A stretch of 36,436 nucleotides of DNA from a virus. The position numbers and the translations under genes were made by a program. The DNA lies in the IMG/VR virus record IMGVR_UViG_3300032322_000749, positions 1 through 36,436 of that record, one strand, 5' to 3'. Of the stretch, positions 13,364 through 21,900 are shown one piece after another. The number at the start of each line of letters is the position of its first letter. The stretch's first letter is position 1. The notes under the pieces were generated by a model. That model did not search any database. It was not told the origin of the DNA and saw nothing but the letters and a program-made list of their open reading frames with translations.

Positions 13364-13570
13364 CTATTGCCTTGAGTCGTAACGGTTAGAAGGTGAGGCA
13401 AAGAAGGTGACGCAACAATAACTACTGTCGTCGCCCTTCACGGGCTTAGCGGTTGCCTCAATGTTGAGATACCAACCGTCGTTGTCCGCAATAACGACAT
13501 GAGTCTTATCACTCAATCCTTTGAGTAGTTGTCGTAGCTGCCCAACGGTAAGTACCGGTTGGTCAGTCAT
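13364..13570 (-). CDS. Small hypothetical early protein (68 aa)
   Basis: I start this at ATG 13570 because GGGGAGGT lies about seven bases upstream and the resulting N-terminus (MTDQPVLTVGQLRQLLKGL) has the look of a known phage family with TVGQLR...L and DGWYLNI motifs. An upstream in-frame ATG at 13612 adds 14 residues and carries the same GAGAGAGACATGAC leader seen at ardA, so both starts are possible. It is the first gene of the minus-strand block. Function unknown. Confidence 0.65.
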   Translation of the reverse strand: MTDQPVLTVGQLRQLLKGLSDKTHVVIADNDGWYLNIEATAKPVKGDDSSYCCVTFFASPSNRYDSRQ

Positions 13571-13660
13571 CCCCGACCTCCCCTCAGATCCGAAAACATT
13601 CTCCCTGGTCATGTCTCTCTCTCTTTCTGTCGGCCCCTTGCCGACACCCACAAACTATCG

Positions 13661-13685
13661 GATAACCGTATCGAAATGGTGTCAA
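13661..13685 (-). promoter_or_regulatory. Minus-strand early promoter with operator-like core
   Basis: On the minus strand TTGACA (13685-13680) forms a good -35 box. The sequence downstream contains CGATACGGTTATC (13673-13661), the reverse of the GATAACnnTATCG core also present at ardA. Candidate -10 boxes (TATCCG or GATAGT) have non-ideal spacing of 15 or 20. A core lying between -35 and -10 is a classic place for a repressor site. Confidence 0.5.
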
Positions 13686-13719
13686 GCGGCCAAAAGTAAC
13701 ACAACCGCAACACAACCAA

Positions 13720-13749
13720 CCTACCCACAAGTAACCTACCCGCAAGTAA
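13720..13749 (+). repeat. Tandem 15-bp direct repeat
   Basis: CCTACCCACAAGTAA (13720-13734) is followed immediately by CCTACCCGCAAGTAA (13735-13749), identical except for one base. A related AAAAGTAAC occurs at 13692-13700. Short tandem iterons like this often mark initiator or regulator binding sites; here that is inference. Confidence 0.7.
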
Positions 13750-13833
13750 CATAGGCGGAGGCAACCGCTAACTACCGACCGCAAAGTGCTTGCAATAGTT
13801 AGCAGTACTTTAGTACCGGTGGCCACGTGACCG

Positions 13834-13874
13834 CTCTCCGTGGTCGAACACTCTCCGTGGCCGCAACCACGGAG
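13834..13874. repeat. CTCTCCGTGG repeats forming a perfect hairpin
   Basis: CTCTCCGTGG occurs at 13834-13843 and 13851-13860. The second copy is followed by a perfect inverted arm: CTCCGTGG (13853-13860), loop CCGCAA, CCACGGAG (13867-13874). The 8-bp GC-rich stem could act as a protein site or a fold-back structure in single strands. No T-run follows, so it is not a standard terminator. Confidence 0.65.
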
Positions 13875-13888
13875 CGTGGCGATCACCA

Positions 13889-13919
13889 AACACGCGTTCG
13901 CACAAACACACGTTCGCAC
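13889..13919 (+). repeat. Near-perfect 15-bp direct repeat (16-bp period)
   Basis: AACACGCGTTCGCAC (13889-13903) and AACACACGTTCGCAC (13905-13919) differ at one position and are spaced by one base. Together with the tandem repeat at 13720 and the hairpin at 13853 they form an iteron-like cluster. Confidence 0.65.
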
Positions 13920-14043
13920 CACGGGGAGTCTGCCGAGGCACCCCCGCGTATGGGTATGTATAAGGGTTGTTGTGTGTGGTCATTTTTGTGGTTGGGTCTC
14001 GTGGGCCGTGAGGGTGGGTTGCTTTGTGGCGCCGTGTGTGCAC

Positions 14044-14069
14044 GGAGGGAGGTGGGTGGAGGTGGGAGG
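14044..14069 (+). other. G-rich tract with quadruplex potential
   Basis: The plus strand contains GGAGGGAGG followed by TGGGTGGAGG and TGGGAGG, with three GGG runs and many GG runs separated by one or two bases. More GGG runs lie just upstream (13980-14026). Two-layer G-quadruplexes are possible. The C-poor strand bias of the whole 13955-14070 stretch is unlike the genes on either side. Confidence 0.5.
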
Positions 14070-14316
14070 TGAATGTTATCTTTTGTGCTGCGGTGACCTG
14101 GGCCGGTTTGCGTGGTCGAGGTTGTGTGCAGATAGCAACCGAACGTATGTGAGGGCGCTAGGACAACGAGCGTATGCGAGGCGTCAGGCTCTTGACCTTT
14201 TTAGCCCCCCCAAGTTCTGTTTTACGCCTGAACCCGTCTGTCTTGATACCGAAAGAAGGCGACCACCATCGGTCCCCTTTTCAGGCCACTTGTCCCGTGC
14301 GATCTAACCATGCTGC

Positions 14317-14339
14317 CCTCACCGATAGTTGTGGTGAGG
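14317..14339. repeat. 7-bp hairpin in the noncoding hub
   Basis: CCTCACC (14317-14323), a 9-base loop, and GGTGAGG (14333-14339) form a perfect stem. There is no following T-run. Role unknown. Confidence 0.5.
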
Positions 14340-14417
14340 AGGAATGTAATCGTTTAGGGTCCGTATTCTTTGGGTGTTGTGCGCGTCTCTCGACGTGGCG
14401 GTGTTGAGTGTAGCAGG

Positions 14418-14475
14418 TGCCGGTCGACGCCAACAACCCGTCGCACAACCCATATGCGATCAACGCCGACCGGCA
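14418..14475. repeat. 9-bp inverted repeat upstream of the terminase gene
   Basis: TGCCGGTCG (14418-14426) and CGACCGGCA (14467-14475) are perfect reverse complements, 40 bases apart, ending just before the -10 box of the terminase promoter. A smaller pair (TCGCA / TGCGA) lies inside. The arrangement suits cooperative binding of a regulator or of packaging proteins. Confidence 0.55.
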
Positions 14476-14480
14476 GCGTG

Positions 14481-14506
14481 TATGCTAGCAGGCGTTCATG
14501 CCTGCT
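14481..14506 (+). promoter_or_regulatory. Terminase promoter -10 box and palindrome around the start codon
   Basis: TATGCT (14481-14486) fits an actinobacterial TANNNT -10 box. The ATG follows at 14498 with no good ribosome binding site, so the message may be leaderless or nearly so. AGCAGGC (14487-14493), loop GTTCAT, GCCTGCT (14500-14506) is a perfect 7-bp inverted repeat whose loop contains the first two bases of the start codon. Confidence 0.5.
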
Positions 14507-16474
14507 GGTCGTTCGGGGAGACGGCAAATCCCGCCACAAGACGTAGCCCGCTACTGGCAATCCAGGGCATCAGGGATGTCTATACAAGATGCGGCGAAGA
14601 TTGCTGGCATCCACCCCAACACTGCATCGCAGTGGGAAGCAAAACGACGTAAAGCTGCTGCCGAAATCAAACTTGCTGAAGTAGAAGTCGGTCAGGTTCG
14701 CAAAAAGCAGGGTGGTGTACAGAATGATGCGTGGAAACATGCGATGGATGTCGCTGATCTACCACCTGTTATCCCCTATGAGCGTCTTAGTCCGGAGGCG
14801 CAGAGGGGTTGGGATGATTTTGACTACTTTCGTCGACGCTATTTGGGGCGTGTCCCTAGCCCGTGGCAGGTAGATGCCGCATACAAGATTGTGCAAATGT
14901 TGGAATCACCGGAAAAAGAGTTCATTTGCATCAACTGTCCACCAGGAGCAGGCAAGTCGACACTGTTTCACGACTTCGCATGTTGGATGATTGTACGGAA
15001 TCGTAAGATTCGTGTGCTGATTGGTTCGGCTACGCAAACGTTGGCGAAGATGTACTCGCGTCGTATTCGTGAAACGTTGGAACGACCATTTCCTCTCAGC
15101 CCTGATCCGATTCTTGTGGAGAAAGGGTTGGCGCTCAACGCCGAAGGCTGCCTCTCTATCGACTATGGGCGTTTCAAACCGTCATCAAGTGGTGCGTTGT
15201 GGCGTGCTGAGGAGTTCATCGTTGAGCAAGAAGACTTGTCGGGTTTGGATAACAAGGAACCTACGGTGTCGTCGTATGGTATTGACTCAGAGTTCATCGG
15301 TCATCGTGCTGACCTCTGTTTGTTCGACGACGTGGCAACCCCAGAGAACGCCAAAGAGTCTGTTGCTCGCGACAAACTTTTGGAACGGTGGGATACCGTC
15401 GCTGAGGCACGCGTCGACCCAGGTGGCTTGCTCGCTGTCATCGGGCAGCGTCTCGGGCCAGGTGATCTCTACGCCCACTGTTTGTCCAAAGTGACTTACG
15501 AGGAGGACCCTGACGCGTACGACGGGTCCGACGTCACCGACATTTCCGACGTCAAAGAACCAGAAAAAAAATCCAAGTACACCCACTTTATTTACAAGGC
15601 TTACTACGACGAACTGGATACCGGCAGGGAATCTCGTAAGACTACGGCACCACCATGGCCCAACGGACCGTTACTTGACCCGTATCGTTTGTCGTGGAAA
15701 GACCTGTCGTACCTGAAACATTCGACGCCAGCCAAGTTCCAAGTCATCTACCAGCAAGAAGACATGGCACAAGGCCAATACCTGATTGAACGCGTCTGGG
15801 CGACAGGTGGCATGGGCAACGACGGTGTGCTGTACCCAGGGTGCATTGACGGTGACCGCAAAGCTGGCTACATCCCAGGCGGTCTAGAACCCCCAATCAT
15901 CTCGATTGCATCCGTAGACCCATCACCCACAAACTTTTGGGCAGTCCAATGGTGGCTATTCCAACCCAACACCAATCTGCGCTACCTGATAGACGTTGAA
16001 CGAACCAAGTTGACTGCTGAGGAGCTACTTGGTTTTGATACGTCCAGCCGACAGTACGGCGGCATAATGGAGGTTTGGCAGAACAGGTCGTTCGAGATGG
16101 GCTACCCGATCTCCCATTGGGTAGTTGAGGTCAACGCCGCCCAACGCTTCCTGTTGGCTCACGATTTCGTTCGCAAGTGGCAAGCCCTTCACGGTGTCAT
16201 GGTTGTTCCTCATACGACCTCCCGCAACAAACTAGACGAAAACCTAGGTGTCGAAGCACTACTGCCACCCCTGTGGAGAGCAGGGCAGGTTCGCTTGCCG
16301 ACGATGAGAGAAAACTGGAAGACGCTTGCCTTCATTGAGGAAATGTCCAGTTGGACTCGCAACAAAAAGAACGGAACCGACCTCGTAATGGCACACTGGT
16401 TCGCAGAACTCCACATGCCTCAACTCGGTCCGGTGAAGCGTCCACCACGCATGTGGCGCCCAACCTGGATATGA
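14498..16474 (+). CDS. Terminase large subunit with N-terminal HTH domain
   Basis: A 658-aa packaging motor. Residues about 10-50 contain a helix-turn-helix (MSIQDAAKIAGIHPNTASQWE) of the sort normally in the small subunit. The ATPase domain has Walker A CPPGAGKST (147-155) and Walker B LCLFDD (273-278). The nuclease domain shows SVDPS with D474 and VVEVN with E544, and a late conserved segment NGTDLVMAHWFAELH. The protein should recognise, cut and pump phage DNA into proheads. No separate small-terminase gene is seen nearby, so the fused HTH may do DNA recognition. It opens the late block. Confidence 0.92.
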   Translation: MPAGRSGRRQIPPQDVARYWQSRASGMSIQDAAKIAGIHPNTASQWEAKRRKAAAEIKLAEVEVGQVRKKQGGVQNDAWKHAMDVADLPPVIPYERLSPEAQRGWDDFDYFRRRYLGRVPSPWQVDAAYKIVQMLESPEKEFICINCPPGAGKSTLFHDFACWMIVRNRKIRVLIGSATQTLAKMYSRRIRETLERPFPLSPDPILVEKGLALNAEGCLSIDYGRFKPSSSGALWRAEEFIVEQEDLSGLDNKEPTVSSYGIDSEFIGHRADLCLFDDVATPENAKESVARDKLLERWDTVAEARVDPGGLLAVIGQRLGPGDLYAHCLSKVTYEEDPDAYDGSDVTDISDVKEPEKKSKYTHFIYKAYYDELDTGRESRKTTAPPWPNGPLLDPYRLSWKDLSYLKHSTPAKFQVIYQQEDMAQGQYLIERVWATGGMGNDGVLYPGCIDGDRKAGYIPGGLEPPIISIASVDPSPTNFWAVQWWLFQPNTNLRYLIDVERTKLTAEELLGFDTSSRQYGGIMEVWQNRSFEMGYPISHWVVEVNAAQRFLLAHDFVRKWQALHGVMVVPHTTSRNKLDENLGVEALLPPLWRAGQVRLPTMRENWKTLAFIEEMSSWTRNKKNGTDLVMAHWFAELHMPQLGPVKRPPRMWRPTWI

Positions 16475-16476
16475 TT

Positions 16477-16485
16477 TGCTATCGT
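16477..16485 (+). promoter_or_regulatory. Extended -10 promoter before the portal gene
   Basis: TTGCTATCGT, with TATCGT at 16480-16485 preceded by TGC, matches an extended -10 element. The same TGCTATC(A/G)T string occurs at 28294-28302 before the next late unit. No -35 box is evident. Confidence 0.45.
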
Positions 16486-16495
16486 ATTGGAGACT

Positions 16496-18250
16496 GTGCG
16501 CTCACTAGACGAAATCGTTGAACTCTACCACCAGCGCCGACTCGCGGCTGGACCCGTACATGAGCAGATGCGTCGCGTACGCGACCTCGCAAACGGCGAC
16601 GTCGTAGTACCACTCAACGAACTAGACCGCAACGCCAAAACCAATGTCGCCAACCTGCTCGTGCAGGGCTTGGATCAGATGTCGATGCGTGTATCGTCCA
16701 CGATGCCATCACCGTTCTTCCCTCCAGTGAAGGAAGGTTCGGAGAACGCCAAGAAGTATGCGCGTATGCGCAAGAAAGCATTGCTGTCGTTTTGGGATGA
16801 GAACAAGATGCAGATGAAACTGCGTCGCCGCGCACGTCACCTCCTCGCATACTCATCTTCCCCAGTCTTCATCAAACCAGACTTTGCCACCCTTACCCCA
16901 AAATGGGTTGTACGCAACCCGTTGGACACGTTTGCTGCCCCAATGGAAGACGATGACGTTGTACCAGAAAACTGCATCTTCACTTCACGCGTCACCGCAT
17001 CATGGCTTCTCAAAAACTATGGGCCACTCGTCTCAGACCAGTTACGTTTCGGTCGCGTTGACTCCGACTCCCGCTACACACTCCTCGAATACGTATGCGG
17101 AGACTCCATGCAACTCATCGTCTTGGGTGCCGAAGACAACCCCGAGCTGTCACAGTCTGAGCGTGCAGGTTTGGAAGCAATCCTTCTTGAAGCAATCCCG
17201 AATCGCACCGGTATGCCACTCGCAGTCGTACCACAACGCATCACTCTCGATAAACCACGCGGCCAATTTGACGGCGTACTCGGCATGTACTACACGCGTG
17301 CCCGCCTCCAAGCATTGACCGAGATTGCTATTGAGCGCGGCATCTTCCCTGAAGAATATTTGGTTGCACGCCCAGGAGAAAACCCTGAGATCATGCAACT
17401 TGCCGACGGCAAAGCCGGCATCTTGGGTGTTGTCAAAGGTGGCGACATCCAGCAGTTGCAACTAAATCCTGGTTACAAAACCGACACAGCCCTCGACCGT
17501 TTGGAACGCCAAGAACGTCTTGAAGGCGCGATACCCGCAGAGTTCGGTGGCGAGTCCGCAACCAACATCCGAACCGGACGCCGAGGCGAAACCGTTCTTT
17601 CTGCGACCGTGGATTACCGTGTACAAGAAGCACAAGAAACCTTCGCCAACTCGATACTCCACGAAGATAAAATTGCCATCGCATTAGAAAAAGCGTATTG
17701 GGGTGACCAACCAAAAACGTTCTTCATGTCTGGTCGTATGACACAAGGCCAAGAGTCGTACACGCCGAACAAAGTGTGGCAAACCGACTTCCACTATGTC
17801 GCATACTCGGCGGCGGGTTCCGACGTCAACAATCTCATCGTTGCCCTCGGACAACGTTTGGGTGTCGGTCTGATGTCAAAAGAATCTGCCCGCGAAGCCG
17901 ACCCACTCATCTCCGATCCAGACTTTGAACATGATCGCATCATCGCAGAAGGCGTAGAGGACGCCTTGCTGTCATCCATCCAACAGCAGGCAGCCAACCC
18001 GCAAGGCCCATACCAGCCAGACGACCTCGCCTACCTCACCCGTCTCGTCGTAGAACAAGATGTGCCCTTATTTGAAGCCGTATCCAAAACCGATGAGCGT
18101 GCCCGCCAACGCCAAGCACAAGCCATGCCACAAGGCTCACCAGAAACCATGCCAGGACTAGCAATGCCAGGTATGGGCGCTGAAGCACCAATGCAAGCAC
18201 CAGCAGGCCCGCCACCAATCGAGGCGCTACTCGCACAGTTGGGGGGATAA
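16496..18250 (+). CDS. Portal protein
   Basis: About 584 residues, directly after the terminase, the usual portal position. The N-terminal half has SMRVSSTMPSPFFPPVKEG, then PKWVVRNPLDTFAAPMEDDD and helical segments; a DVNNLIVALGQRLGVGLMS region and an acidic helix follow. It ends in a Met/Pro/Gly-rich tail (MPGLAMPGMGAE). Portals form the dodecameric ring through which DNA enters and leaves the capsid. I used GTG 16496; TTG 16487 is an in-frame alternative. GGAG at 16489-16492 is close to the GTG. Assignment relies on size, order and composition rather than a sharp motif. Confidence 0.8.
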   Translation: MRSLDEIVELYHQRRLAAGPVHEQMRRVRDLANGDVVVPLNELDRNAKTNVANLLVQGLDQMSMRVSSTMPSPFFPPVKEGSENAKKYARMRKKALLSFWDENKMQMKLRRRARHLLAYSSSPVFIKPDFATLTPKWVVRNPLDTFAAPMEDDDVVPENCIFTSRVTASWLLKNYGPLVSDQLRFGRVDSDSRYTLLEYVCGDSMQLIVLGAEDNPELSQSERAGLEAILLEAIPNRTGMPLAVVPQRITLDKPRGQFDGVLGMYYTRARLQALTEIAIERGIFPEEYLVARPGENPEIMQLADGKAGILGVVKGGDIQQLQLNPGYKTDTALDRLERQERLEGAIPAEFGGESATNIRTGRRGETVLSATVDYRVQEAQETFANSILHEDKIAIALEKAYWGDQPKTFFMSGRMTQGQESYTPNKVWQTDFHYVAYSAAGSDVNNLIVALGQRLGVGLMSKESAREADPLISDPDFEHDRIIAEGVEDALLSSIQQQAANPQGPYQPDDLAYLTRLVVEQDVPLFEAVSKTDERARQRQAQAMPQGSPETMPGLAMPGMGAEAPMQAPAGPPPIEALLAQLGG

Positions 18251-18589
18251 ATGGTTCAGCCACAGTTCAAAGGACAAACCTACGGTGAAGCCACCGCACA
18301 GGAACGTCGCGTTCGTGCCGTACCAACAGGTGCAGCACCCACCCAGCAACGCGCACAACAGCAAGCACAACAGGCACCATTGACTCCGTTGACGGCATCA
18401 ACAGGTCGCCCAATGGAACCAATCACAGCCGGTGCGCCGTTCGGTGAAGGTCCAGGACCAGAAGCTCTACCGTTTCCTGTCGCACCAGCAATCGGGGATC
18501 GCGTCGACCTTGCGATGCGTGTGCGGGCAATCGCCGCCCAGTTCCCGAACGCTGCCCTCTTAGGGTTGCTAGCGGAACTGGAAGCATAA
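18251..18589 (+). CDS. Gln/Pro/Ala-rich structural-region protein (112 aa)
   Basis: The gene follows the portal stop immediately. The first 85 residues are low-complexity (QQRAQQQAQQAPLTPL, PMEPITAGAPFGEGPGPE). A short C-terminal helix (DRVDLAMRVRAIAAQFPNAALLGLLAELEA) is the only ordered part. It resembles small linkers between portal and virion-protein genes and might be a portal or scaffold partner. Function unknown. Confidence 0.75.
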   Translation: MVQPQFKGQTYGEATAQERRVRAVPTGAAPTQQRAQQQAQQAPLTPLTASTGRPMEPITAGAPFGEGPGPEALPFPVAPAIGDRVDLAMRVRAIAAQFPNAALLGLLAELEA

Positions 18590-18976
18590 ATGGCGAATCC
18601 GTCAGACACGTTTTGGCAATCAGTTGCAGATGCGGCCAACACCGAAGAAGTGCGCATGGACCAATACGGCAAACAGTATGGAGAACAGTACGCATACCGT
18701 TTAGGTAACGCATACGCCCAATATCCGTGGGTCAACCCGCAGATCACTGCATCGCTCGTGTTGACCGACAACGACGATTTGATGCCACAAGTTGCCGAAT
18801 ATGCCGCTGCACGCATGGCACAAACAGGTGTCACCCCACGTGACATCGCCCAAAAAGATTCGGTCGGTCGTGGCGTACAGGAACGTTTGTTGAAAGAGGC
18901 GATGAAAGCCGACCCCAACGGAGACTTTTTGTTGAACGAAATGTTGATGTCGGTTCGTTCCGCGGAGGAGATGTGA
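18590..18976 (+). CDS. Structural-region protein of unknown function (128 aa)
   Basis: Starts one base after the preceding stop. It is helical, with Tyr-rich segments (DQYGKQYGEQYAYRLGNAYAQYPWV), then VTPRDIAQKDSVGRGVQERLLKEA and an acidic end. Its stop overlaps the start of the giant virion gene as GTGA, so the two are probably translated together. No family was recognised. Confidence 0.75.
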   Translation: MANPSDTFWQSVADAANTEEVRMDQYGKQYGEQYAYRLGNAYAQYPWVNPQITASLVLTDNDDLMPQVAEYAAARMAQTGVTPRDIAQKDSVGRGVQERLLKEAMKADPNGDFLLNEMLMSVRSAEEM

Positions 18977-21900
18977 GTTTCTGGGATATTGATTGGGCGA
19001 AACGCGGATACAAATGGCTTGATAACGCGTTGTCGTCGGTCGTGCCAGACCAGATTGAGAAACCGTTGGTCAAATACGGTTCAGTCCAGGGCATCAAAGA
19101 TTATGCGCTGAAGCCAACGATTCGTTCAGCGACAACCGTTGCGTTTGATGCAGCGAACCTTTTTGAGTACATCATGGCTGACAACTACGAGTCGGTGTTC
19201 AAACGCAAAGAATATTTGGAACGCGTCAAACGAGAAGGAACATTCGGTTACGCAACCAACCTGAAAGACCAACTCATTCTCGGGCAAGGAACAAGCGATG
19301 TCGGCACCGGCTATCTGCCTGGTGGTGAGGCGTTGCGTCGTTCGCAAGAAAGCATTTTGTCCGACCGACCCAAAGTTGGCGAACTGCCATTCACGCTAGG
19401 TCGAGCAGCCGCATATCCGCCAGTAGCCCTCGGCTTGTACTCGCAAGATTCCATCCTCTACAAGATGACCTCTGGCGCAGTAGACATCGTAAAAGCAGTC
19501 AAGAACCCCGTTGATCCGTTCAACTGGATTGGCAAAATCCGTCCAGCAGGTATCGGAGCAGAATCCGTTTCCGCTACCGCCAACACCAAAATCATTGCCA
19601 AACAAGACTTTGCCAATTCGTTCAACCAGTTGGAAGACGAAATCCTCAACCTGCGCGAAGAACTTGCCATCGCCCCACGACAGTTGACCCCCGACGAAAC
19701 AGCCAAGTCTGCACTGTTCAACGATTTGACAAGCCGTGTCGTACCAACCCTGAGCCGTGAAGTCAACGACCCACTCCTCCCAGGCACCACCAAAACGGTG
19801 CAGTCTTACAACGCTGGCGACATCTACGAAGCATGGCGACCAGACGTTGACGACATGCTCAACAACGCCCCAATTCAAACCGGTGCAGTCGTAGATGTGG
19901 CACCTTCGATGGTGCAAAACAACTATCAGCGTTGGCGTGCATCGGCAGCAGGAACCGAATGGGCACAAACACTCATGGACGGTGTGCGTTCTGGTCGTCT
20001 GAACGCTGGCGAAGTATGGCGCACGGTACTCAACCGTGAAGGCCCACAAACAGCTGCCCGTCTCGTGCAAGAACTTGCCAACCCCAACACAACCATTGAC
20101 GATGTATGGCGCATCGTAGATGAAGGCGTCGCATCCTTTGAACCTGGTTTCAACTTGCGTAACCTCGGACGCAACCGACTGGACTCAATCCGAATGGGTG
20201 ATGGAAACGTCATCAAATACAAAGCCCAGCAACGTGGCAGTCGCGCCGTAGAAATCCTGCCAGAAGACACAAAGATTGGCTTGACTGATGTTCCTCAGTC
20301 TGCCCGCAACTTGGACAACTTGATGGGTTCATTCGGATTCAAACTCGAAGACCGCAACGACTGGCTATCCCGATTCTTCGTAGCAGCTTCAGGATCAAAA
20401 GACGAAATGTTCACTTTCTTGCGGGACTTTGAATACCAAGCCGTCGGCAGCCGTCTCCGTGAAATCACATTCCCTGGTACGAATCGCCAACTGTTGCCGG
20501 AAGATGCCATCCGTGAACTGACCTCGTGGACACAAAAGATGGCTGACGAAGTTCGCTTGTTTGCCACCGACGACATCGGAAACGGTGTTCCTTTGCCTTG
20601 GCTTGACGGTGACGGAATCGGTCCATTGCGTTTGTCGCAGTTGATGGGCGACGACTACTACGTGATGCCAAAACAAGTCGTTGAAGAAATCGTTCGATTG
20701 TCTGGATTGGCTGGCGCTTTCGTTCGTGGCGGCCAAGAAATCCCAGTGATTGGAAAAGGATTCAAAGGCTACGAGGCGTTGGCTGACGGTGTTCGCAACT
20801 ACATGGGCGGATATTGGAAACCAGCCCGCGTAGCCAAACCAAGCCACCTTATTCGAGTCGTACCGGAAGAAGTCCTACGAGGTGCAGCATCAGGCATCTA
20901 TGAACATCCGATGGAACAAATGTTGGCAATGCTTACCACCACTCTGCGTCGTGACGCCACAGGCAATGTCATCAAAGGCAAGATTCCCAACGTCATCAAA
21001 ATGCACACCCAACTTGACGAACTAGACAATCTGTTGATTGAAGCCAAACAGTATCAAGCGCAAGCGACAACAGGCGCAAGTATCACCGCCAAACAACAAA
21101 AACTAGTTGACGAAATCCCAGAGATTCAACAGAAGATTACCAACCTGACCGCCAAAATCAACGCCTCACCACAAGCCATCCAAGACGTCCTCATCGGCCC
21201 TCGAAGCCGAGGCGCTATGGCTTCAGCCACCGGCGAATATGCACCCGTCTACCTGCGCATGGTACGCCGTGGCGTCATGCAACTCCCTGATCGCACCATC
21301 CAAAACCAGCGCGGCGGCTGGGTCAAAGGTGTCGTGCAAGAAGTTGTGGACATGGCATACAACGAGGACTATCGCCGTATTGCTGCCCAAAAACTCTTTG
21401 ACGATGATTTGGTGACCATCAACGGACAAACCAAAAGCATTGCCGACCACATTGCGGCAGGCGAAAACCACCCGTACACCGGTCAACGACTTACGAACGA
21501 TTTGGATGCGGTAAAACTTTGGTTGTTTGACGGCGAGGGACGCCGTTTCTTTGACCAATACTTTGACAACCTTGCGAACCTCAAGCCTGGGATGAAAGGT
21601 GGAGGCTACGACTCATACGCTGTTGCGTCCGAGCGTGTTGAAACCATTCTCAACAATGACATCCGTTGGGTTACTGGCATGGACCAAACACTTTTGGATG
21701 TCATCACCAAGGGCGAGTATCAGGGTGGTCGTGCCGTGTTCAAGGAAGTGACTGGGCGTGGTTCTGTGTCTCCAGATTTGGAAGCGTGGATTGCCAACAA
21801 TTTCGTGAACTTGCCTCACGCACCACGAAAAGTGAAGTTCTTCCCTGTACGCGAACTGTCACAATACGAGTTCGCCCCACAAAAGGGCGTCGGTATTGCA

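Larger units (their letters stand above)
13571..14497. other. Noncoding divergent hub between early and late blocks
   Basis: About 0.9 kb separates the leftward early genes from the rightward terminase gene, the only long gap in the window. ORFs here have biased, low-quality translations and no convincing start signals. The DNA instead carries direct repeats, several palindromes, a G-rich strand (about 13955-14070) and promoter-like boxes, described separately. Its density of repeats and its position between divergent modules make it a candidate for a replication origin, a packaging site, or both. No tRNA or recognised RNA was found. Confidence 0.6.

Noticed and set aside
14206-14212. Run of seven C after TTTTTAG as a slippery or terminator site
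   Set aside because: No stem precedes it on either strand and no reading frame crosses it convincingly.
13840-14307. 155-residue frame in the noncoding hub
   Set aside because: The translation is rich in Cys/Trp/Arg from G/T-rich DNA, lacks a ribosome binding site and spans the palindromes and G-rich tract.
19396-20070. 224-residue minus-strand frame inside the giant virion gene
   Set aside because: Antisense to a continuous 1,596-codon frame; Cys/His/Trp-rich translation typical of a shadow.
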